The translations under genes and the position numbers were made by a program. The notes under the pieces were generated by a model, which was given only the letters and a program-made list of their open reading frames with translations, had not been told where the DNA came from and ran no database searches. Positions 29,538-34,377 of a DNA stretch of 34,377 nucleotides are shown here, one piece after another. The DNA comes from a virus. Each line of letters begins with the position of its first letter. Position 1 is the first letter of the stretch. Location: positions 1 through 34,377 of the IMG/VR virus record IMGVR_UViG_3300007345_000017. One strand, written 5' to 3'.

Positions 29538-29841
29538 AGAACTAGAGGCGCGGCTATGGGAATTTAAGACGAACAACCCGAAGCAACCGATAGATGCGTT
29601 AAATCTAATGGAAGACCTCCTAACCGCCCTCAAAGCCAGCCATGCCGCCCAGCGAGATATCTTCAAGCAATGGGCTGACAAGTATGCAGCGAAATGCAGA
29701 GAGAATGCGGAGCTGGAAACTACTCTCGTAATTGCCCAGAACGCCATACAAATAGCGCATTATCCGAAAGGCATAACCACAGGCGAGAGCGCATTAAAAA
29801 GAATCGAAAAAACCCTAAACCACAATAAAGCGAGTGAGTGA
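29524..29841 (+). CDS. Unknown helical early protein
   Basis: The protein has 105 residues and is mostly helix with likely coiled coils (NTIEELEARLWEFKTNN, RENAELETTLVIAQNAIQ). Similar short phage proteins with IEELE...AL...R...A.C....I are common and uncharacterised. Its stop overlaps the next start (TGATG). Confidence 0.55.
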   Translation: MNTIEELEARLWEFKTNNPKQPIDALNLMEDLLTALKASHAAQRDIFKQWADKYAAKCRENAELETTLVIAQNAIQIAHYPKGITTGESALKRIEKTLNHNKASE

Positions 29842-30077
29842 TGGAAAAGTATTATAGAGCATTATGTAGCTCTTGTGGCTCTCTTAATAAGGCGAGTGAT
29901 GACAGGAGGTTTCTAAGTCCGTTTTTCTTGCCGAGGCGTTGTGTGGGATGCGATAAGCATATGACCAGTAACGCCGATTGGGTTATTGAATACGGCTACA
30001 TGAAGCGTATGGTAGAGTTTAACTTGTTTAAGCCATGCACTTGGTTTTCAGGTTATATATGGACGGTAATAAAATGA
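29841..30077 (+). CDS. Small protein with two Cys pairs and hydrophobic end
   Basis: The protein has 78 residues. CSSCGS (9-14) and CVGCD (34-38) form a probable zinc ribbon. The C-terminus is hydrophobic and aromatic (FNLFKPCTWFSGYIWTVIK). The start overlaps the upstream stop, and the stop overlaps the next start (ATGA). Function unknown. Confidence 0.55.
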   Translation: MEKYYRALCSSCGSLNKASDDRRFLSPFFLPRRCVGCDKHMTSNADWVIEYGYMKRMVEFNLFKPCTWFSGYIWTVIK

Positions 30078-30139
30078 CAGCCATGATACTGATACTACTG
30101 GCAATCGCAGCAGTTAACTTTACAGAGTGGAGGGGATAA
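30074..30139 (+). CDS. 21-residue membrane peptide
   Basis: The frame encodes a single hydrophobic segment (MTAMILILLAIAAVNF then TEWRG). It overlaps both neighbours (ATGA at the start, TAATG at the end). Its TGGAGGGGATAATG end also supplies the ribosome-binding site for the next gene, so it may serve mainly for translational coupling. Confidence 0.4.
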   Translation: MTAMILILLAIAAVNFTEWRG

Positions 30140-30291
30140 TGCCCCTGCCTATAATCATTCTAATCATGTCAAGCGTATGGTTACAGGCCTGCACCCGTCA
30201 CGCCACACCGGGCGACTGGTGGCGCGGAAACGGTGAGCTGTACGACATAGGGCAAGTGAGAAAGCCGGAAATACCGAAGGAGGGAAAGTGA
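30139..30291 (+). CDS. 50-residue lipoprotein
   Basis: The frame from ATG 30139 has a signal sequence (PLPIIILIMSSVW) and a lipobox LQAC, with Cys18 as the likely lipidated residue. The mature part is about 33 residues, polar with Trp-Trp (TPGDWWRGNGELYD) and basic. It is expressed early by position, not with the lysis genes. An outer-membrane lipoprotein made early could block superinfection. That is inference; a second o-spanin is less likely because no i-spanin is nearby. Confidence 0.55.
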   Translation: MPLPIIILIMSSVWLQACTRHATPGDWWRGNGELYDIGQVRKPEIPKEGK

Positions 30292-30446
30292 CCTGCGGGC
30301 ATTACAACAGCAAGATAATCGAAAGCCGCCGAAAGGAAGAAACCAACGGCTTCTGTGTGGTGCGTAAGCGTGTTTGCGTTGCCTGCAAGGAAAGATTCTC
30401 AACCCGTGAGACAATACAATACACCTCACACCAGCTAAAGAGCTGA
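30288..30446 (+). CDS. NrdR-like zinc-ribbon protein, C-terminus apparently shifted
   Basis: The frame from GTG 30288 encodes 52 residues; AAGGAGGG is 4 bases upstream. CGHYNSKIIESRR and RKRVCVACKERFSTRE match the zinc ribbon of NrdR, a regulator of ribonucleotide reductase genes, but no ATP-cone follows. The first ligand pair is reduced: only one Cys at position 3 and His5. After the stop, the -1 frame stays open to 30496 and encodes KELKDLRKKIRKIETALKE, a natural-looking helix. A frameshift near 30440 is therefore likely, by mutation or programmed. Confidence 0.6.
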   Translation: MTCGHYNSKIIESRRKEETNGFCVVRKRVCVACKERFSTRETIQYTSHQLKS

Positions 30447-30500
30447 AAGACCTGCGCAAGAAGATACGGAAGATTGAAACGGCGCTGAAAGAATGACCAG

Positions 30501-30529
30501 TTGACAGAAAGCGGCGTTGCGGCCATAAT
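30501..30529 (+). promoter_or_regulatory. Strong promoter at the head of the late operon
   Basis: TTGACA (30501-30506), a perfect -35, and CATAAT (30524-30529), one mismatch from the -10 consensus, have a 17-base spacer. It is the best promoter in the window. The predicted start of the mRNA falls on the ATG at 30536. It stands before the packaging and structural genes. Confidence 0.8.
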
Positions 30530-30535
30530 CACGGC

Positions 30536-30577
30536 ATGGCTTGTAAAAAGAAATCAAACGGCGGTAAAAAGAAATGA
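30536..30577 (+). CDS. 13-residue Lys-rich leader peptide
   Basis: ATG 30536 opens a 13-residue ORF (MACKKKSNGGKKK) whose stop overlaps the next start (AAATGA). The ATG is at the predicted transcript start, so it would be read as a leaderless mRNA. Comparable MxCxKKK-GGKKK micro-ORFs before terminase are known in other phages. It may tune translation of the downstream gene. Confidence 0.5.
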   Translation: MACKKKSNGGKKK

Positions 30578-30930
30578 CTGAAGAAACCATCTTAGGCGAA
30601 GAAATCCCTACTGTTGAAGCCCCTCTTGTTGAGGAAGAAAAACCAAAGAAGCGCGGGCGCAAGAAAAAAGAAGCCCCGTCAGCAAAAGAAGAAACCTCTA
30701 CAGAAGTAGTGAAAGAAGTGGCTGAACCTGTTCATGACGTGGTTAGCCCGGAGACTATTGCGCGCCAGCTAGGTGCCGTGGTTATTTTTAAGCAGGACGA
30801 GTATTTCACACTATCCAAGCCCGCTATGAACAGCGAAGGCAAAAACACAGGAACGTTAATCCACGGCATCAACACTAAAGGCCTGACCGAGCAGGCTATT
30901 ATTGATGCGTTTGTGAATTTGGGCTACTAA
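30574..30930 (+). CDS. Unknown protein with Lys/Arg-rich linker, upstream of terminase
   Basis: The protein has 118 residues. The first 55 are disordered and highly charged (EAPLVEEEKPKKRGRKKKE), containing a GRKKK motif of AT-hook type. The C-terminal 60 residues are a small domain (SPETIARQLGAVVIFKQDEY, INTKGLTEQAIIDAFVNLGY). It may bind DNA or the terminase. The start overlaps the leader peptide and the stop overlaps the small terminase start (TAATG). Confidence 0.55.
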   Translation: MTEETILGEEIPTVEAPLVEEEKPKKRGRKKKEAPSAKEETSTEVVKEVAEPVHDVVSPETIARQLGAVVIFKQDEYFTLSKPAMNSEGKNTGTLIHGINTKGLTEQAIIDAFVNLGY

Positions 30931-31349
30931 TGGCTGGTGGGCGTCCTTTAAAGTTTGAATCGCCTGAAGAGCTGCAGGCAAAGATAGATGAATACTTTGC
31001 TCATGCTGATGATAGCAAGCGCCCTTACACACTGGCAAGCCTTGCCTACCACCTAGACTGCGACACAGAAACTCTTCGCAACTATGCAGGAAAAGAAGAG
31101 TTTTTTGGTACGATTAAAAGAGCCAAGGTAAGAATAGAGGCATCTAAGGCGGAAAAACTGGAGTCTAAAGACTATTCGACTGCTGGCCTAATATTTGACA
31201 TGGCAAATAATCATGGATATGCAAATAAGCAGACATTAGGCGGCGATTCATCGAACCCGCTAGCATTTAAGAATGTTGAGCCATCAATAGACGAAGTTAT
31301 AGCTAAGCTCAAAGAGCTTGGGTTGCCGACTGACGTTTACGAGAAATAA
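30930..31349 (+). CDS. Terminase small subunit
   Basis: The protein has 139 residues. GRPLKFESPEELQAKIDEYF and then RPYTLASLAYHLDCDTETLR with an NYAGKEEFF segment form the N-terminal HTH typical of phage small terminases; the C-terminal helix (IDEVIAKLKELGLPTDVYEK) is polar. It recognises the packaging site and recruits the large subunit. It is directly coupled to the large terminase (TAATG overlap). Confidence 0.8.
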   Translation: MAGGRPLKFESPEELQAKIDEYFAHADDSKRPYTLASLAYHLDCDTETLRNYAGKEEFFGTIKRAKVRIEASKAEKLESKDYSTAGLIFDMANNHGYANKQTLGGDSSNPLAFKNVEPSIDEVIAKLKELGLPTDVYEK

Positions 31350-32773
31350 TGGATGCGATACAGGCGCTCGATATACTAGCAGCACATGAGGCTAGAGAAT
31401 CATTTTATGCGTTTAGGCAGCACATCAGCACGAAAGTAAATAAAGGCCGCACGCTTAAAACAGGCTGGTTTGTGCGTGATTTATGTTGGCACTTACAGCA
31501 ATTCTATGACGACCTTGTAGCTGGCAAGAAACCAGAACTTATTATAGAGGCTCCGCCGCAGCATGGAAAAAGCGTGGCGGTTATTGAGTTTATCGCTTGG
31601 CTATCAGGAAAGCACCCTGAGCTTCAGACTATTTATGCAAGCTTCTCTGATAGGCTGGGTGCAAGGGCTAATTTGCGATTGCGCCGTATATTCAGAAGTG
31701 AAAAGTTTAAGCAAGTATTCCCTGATTTTGTTATAGGCGCAAAAGGCAGCACTATGAACATGAACTTGCTAGAGTACAGCGGCAATGATGGACTATTCAG
31801 AAACACCACTGTCATGGGTTCAATCACGGGTGAAACGCTAAACCTTGGCGTAATTGATGACCCTATGAAGGGTAGGGAGCAAGCAAACTCTGAAACAATA
31901 CGTGAAAAGACTTGGGATTGGTTTACGGATGACTTTTTTACCCGCTTTGATGAAAATGCAGGGCTTCTTGCTATTCTGACCCGCTGGCATGTAGATGACC
32001 CTATAGGAAGGCTATTAAAAGCTGAGCCTAACATAAAGGTTCTAAAATATAGAGCTATTGCCACAGAGGATGAAAAGCACCGCAAAGCAGGCGAGGCTCT
32101 TTTTCCAGAGCATAAATCATTAGAGTTTATTGAGAAGCGCAGAAAAATACTCGGCTCCCTTAACTTTGAATCGCTTTACCAGCAAAACCCTATGATGCCA
32201 GACGGTGACGTGTATAAATATAGCTGGTTCCTGCGCCATAGCAATATACCTGAACCGGTAACAAAGTGCATTCATTCTTGGGATACCGCAAGCAAAGACA
32301 AGGAGCGAAACGACCCTAGCGCATGCACTGTTTGGATGATTGATGATGCGAACAACAGGGCAATGCTTAAATTTGTCTTTAATAAGCGTATGCTATACCC
32401 AGAACTTAAAAAGAAGGTTGCAGAAATTGCGTCAATGTACCCGCCTGATGCTATATTGATTGAGGATAAGGATAGTGGGCAACAGCTTATACAGGACACA
32501 AAACAATATACCAATTTGCCGGTTATAGCGATAACTCCTAAGGGTAGTAAAATAACAAGAGCTGAGACATCTAGCTTTTTAGTGGAAGCGGGCCGCGTAT
32601 CATTGCCCAATCAAGCACCTTGGTTGGCTGAATATGAAACACAAATACTGGGCTTCCCAAACACGGAAAAATACGATATGGTAGACAGCACAAGTCAATT
32701 TCTTAACTGGTGGCGGTCTAAGGATAAAAATGACGCATACAGGCAACAACTGTTAAAGGCGCTCGGCCAATGA
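31349..32773 (+). CDS. Terminase large subunit
   Basis: The protein has 474 residues. The ATPase has Walker A APPQHGKS (68-75), Walker B VIDDP (168-172) and coupling motif TRWH (211-214). The nuclease has Asp312 (WDTASKDK), Glu372/Asp373 (LIEDKDSGQQ) and Asp446 (YDMVDSTSQ). These are the features of P22/Sf6-like headful packaging motors. It moves DNA into the procapsid through the portal, whose gene follows with a 4-base overlap (ATGA). Confidence 0.9.
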   Translation: MDAIQALDILAAHEARESFYAFRQHISTKVNKGRTLKTGWFVRDLCWHLQQFYDDLVAGKKPELIIEAPPQHGKSVAVIEFIAWLSGKHPELQTIYASFSDRLGARANLRLRRIFRSEKFKQVFPDFVIGAKGSTMNMNLLEYSGNDGLFRNTTVMGSITGETLNLGVIDDPMKGREQANSETIREKTWDWFTDDFFTRFDENAGLLAILTRWHVDDPIGRLLKAEPNIKVLKYRAIATEDEKHRKAGEALFPEHKSLEFIEKRRKILGSLNFESLYQQNPMMPDGDVYKYSWFLRHSNIPEPVTKCIHSWDTASKDKERNDPSACTVWMIDDANNRAMLKFVFNKRMLYPELKKKVAEIASMYPPDAILIEDKDSGQQLIQDTKQYTNLPVIAITPKGSKITRAETSSFLVEAGRVSLPNQAPWLAEYETQILGFPNTEKYDMVDSTSQFLNWWRSKDKNDAYRQQLLKALGQ

Positions 32774-34377
32774 TTTCTGATGATGAGATTTTAGATAAAT
32801 TCAACCGGCGTATGACCGACTACTTTTCCACGACTGTCGCGCAGCGCCAAGAATCGCAGATAATGTACCAGATTAGGGATGGCCATGTCGTCACCCCTCC
32901 ACGCTCGCCTTATGATAGAGGGCAGCGGATGGCTATTGAGGATGATGCAGAGAATTATCGGGTGCCTGTGGTTATCAACCGTGTGGCGCGATACCTTGAC
33001 GCGATTGTGGGTAATGCCATTCAACATGGTAAGATTGTGGAAATGCTAGCCAATGACCTTGAGTTTGACTCGCAGATAGACATTGGCAACGATATTAAGG
33101 ATTATGTGGAATTTGAGGGTGGATATGAATTTAGCCGCCCTGTGGCGTTTCTGGACTCCCTAACTCGTGGCTTTGGCGCTGTGGTTACGCAGCTTGATAC
33201 GACGGTGGCCGGGATGCCTGCCGGAAAGCCATCAATTGAGCGCAAGTTCTTTGCGGCCTATGACACTGCCCCGCGTGCAAATGACATCAACGCCCATGCC
33301 TCGTGGTGTTCTTACGCTGACCCGGTTGCGCTGGAGGATTTAGATAGTTACCTGCGATTGCGCGGTATCGACCCTGAGAAACTGAACGGCGGTGGCGATT
33401 CGTTCATGTGGAATTATCTGGAATACTGCAATCCAGAGAATGAGGGTTTGCTGGAGTTTGCCCATAAATATTACTGGCATGACCATAAGAAAGTTTATGA
33501 CGTAGTAAACCCGTATATGGGGCGGGCGCAGCAAATTCAGGAAGCCGCACAAAATGACGAAGGTGTGTACGCGCTACTTGAGAAAATGAGTGACGCTCTG
33601 GGTGTGCAGATACAATCAAGTCTATGGACATTGGATAAAGATGGCCTTCAGGAGGTTGATTACTTCATTGAGAATATACGCGAGCGCACTGGAATGAATA
33701 TCCAGAAGCTTGAGCGCTCTGAACGTGAGACTAAATTCTACCAACAAGCAGAAATCATCCGGGGCACTGTAGTTAAAAAGGCACCGTCATTCTGCCAGAA
33801 AGGGCACGCGCTTTCATTTATTGCTGGCTTCTATGACGAAACTTTGGGTTATCACTACGGCTTAATGCGTAGCGCTGCACAGGCGCAAATAATGCAGGAT
33901 GAGGCTATGACAGCCTTCCACAATTACGCAATGCGCGCAGAAGTGGGTGGCACGGTTGCGGTAGCTGGCGGCGGAGATGGTATAGAGCAATTAGTTGACC
34001 AGTTGCGTCGTAAGCGTAGCGTTGTTTCTGCGCCGGAAAATGGCTCTGTGAACTCCATTGGCTTACCAGACACCACGCAGGCATTTGTTTCTCTGATTGC
34101 TGAGTATAAAGAGGCCATCCCGACATTGTTAGGCGTGCCGCCTGAAATTCTAGCCACACTATCTACAAAAGATACTGGCGAGGGTTTAGTACGTGCGATG
34201 GTTGAGCGGATGAATGTTGCACTGCTTTACGTGATGAACAGCAGCAACAGCCAGTTACGCCAGCAGGCTTATATCTCGTTAGACCTTGCTCGTAAAATGG
34301 TTGACACGGGCGATACAAGGCTAATCCGCGCCATCACCCCGCACCATTCAGAGGAAGACTATATCAAGTTCACGAAA
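32770..34377 (+). CDS. Portal protein, N-terminal part (continues at base 1)
   Basis: The frame opens at ATG 32770, overlapping the terminase stop, and is still open at the end of the window. It encodes residues 1-495 up to base 34254 and continues in frame at base 1. Features of P22-type portals are visible: an N-terminal helix, YRVPVVINRVARYLDAIVGN, a long domain with IQKLERSERETKFYQQAEI, and a region with GVPPEILATLSTKDTGEGL. The total is about 699 residues. The portal forms the 12-fold vertex ring through which DNA enters and leaves. Confidence 0.85.
   Translation, partial: MISDDEILDKFNRRMTDYFSTTVAQRQESQIMYQIRDGHVVTPPRSPYDRGQRMAIEDDAENYRVPVVINRVARYLDAIVGNAIQHGKIVEMLANDLEFDSQIDIGNDIKDYVEFEGGYEFSRPVAFLDSLTRGFGAVVTQLDTTVAGMPAGKPSIERKFFAAYDTAPRANDINAHASWCSYADPVALEDLDSYLRLRGIDPEKLNGGGDSFMWNYLEYCNPENEGLLEFAHKYYWHDHKKVYDVVNPYMGRAQQIQEAAQNDEGVYALLEKMSDALGVQIQSSLWTLDKDGLQEVDYFIENIRERTGMNIQKLERSERETKFYQQAEIIRGTVVKKAPSFCQKGHALSFIAGFYDETLGYHYGLMRSAAQAQIMQDEAMTAFHNYAMRAEVGGTVAVAGGGDGIEQLVDQLRRKRSVVSAPENGSVNSIGLPDTTQAFVSLIAEYKEAIPTLLGVPPEILATLSTKDTGEGLVRAMVERMNVALLYVMNSSNSQLRQQAYISLDLARKMVDTGDTRLIRAITPHHSEEDYIKFTK
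34255..34377. repeat. Terminal direct repeat, right copy (circular overlap)
   Basis: This is an exact second copy of bases 1-123. It lies inside the portal gene, whose frame (codon boundary at 34255) matches the frame of the gene fragment that starts at base 1. It supports a circularly permuted genome, as expected for headful-packaging P22-like phages. Confidence 0.95.

Noticed and set aside
1-34377. tRNA or rRNA genes
   Set aside because: I saw no cloverleaf with the conserved T-arm GTTCRANNC pattern and no rRNA-like stretch; a covariance search would be decisive.

Overview
The window is an essentially complete tailed-phage genome with short-tailed, P22-like (podovirus-type) head and packaging genes. 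The first 123 bases recur exactly as the last 123 bases, so the molecule reads as a closed circle of 34,254 unique bases, cut inside the portal gene. The lysis cassette contains an inner-membrane/outer-membrane spanin pair with a lipobox, so the host is a Gram-negative bacterium; I cannot name it further. I see no integrase, transposase, tRNA, rRNA or CRISPR array. A small HTH repressor and a ribbon-helix-helix (Arc-like) regulator are present, so the lifestyle (temperate without its own integrase, or lytic) is open.

Layout. (1) Late, + strand, 30.5 kb through the junction to 17.0 kb: small Lys-rich ORFs, small and large terminase, portal, scaffold, coat, head-tail adaptor, tail proteins including a five-bladed beta-propeller and a large tail protein with two repeated inserts, four likely internal/ejection proteins (the last ends in a T4-type lysozyme), fibre/appendage proteins with a LamG-like lectin fold, then lysis: holin-like protein, small exported peptide, M15 endolysin, a Tad2-like (DUF2829) anti-defence protein, a second small holin-like protein, and overlapping i-spanin/o-spanin genes. 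(2) 17.1-19.56 kb, - strand: eleven tiny overlapping genes of unknown function in one early operon. (3) 19.56-19.65 kb: divergent promoter/operator region for that operon and for the repressor gene (+). (4) 20.0-25.7 kb, - strand: winged-helix protein, unknown proteins, beta-class DNA methyltransferase, VRR-NUC nuclease, SF2 helicase, DUF669-like ssDNA-binding protein, Sak4-like ATPase and Gp157-like protein: a recombination/replication module. (5) 25.8-28.1 kb, + strand: RHH regulator and prim-pol/PriCT/DUF3987 replication protein, followed by an AT-rich, TTTCA/TGAAA-repeat-rich 415-base gap that I propose as the replication origin. (6) 28.5-30.45 kb, + strand: small early genes, including zinc-ribbon proteins, a lipoprotein and a truncated NrdR-like zinc ribbon.

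Regulation. The 7-mer CGTTGCA occurs in pairs in three intergenic places (19.6, 22.0 and 28.8 kb), overlapping promoter elements at two of them, which suggests one operator family that links both early operons and the methyltransferase. Two promoters (19.62 and 30.50 kb) place the predicted transcript start exactly on an ATG, so leaderless mRNAs are expected for the repressor and for a 13-residue Lys-rich peptide at the head of the late operon.

Most unexpected pattern: single accessory genes (the Tad2-like gene, a 59-residue ORF and a zinc-ribbon gene) are each bracketed by direct repeats that contain the ribosome-binding or stop/start junction of the flanking genes. Recombination between such repeats would insert or remove one gene and leave the operon translatable.
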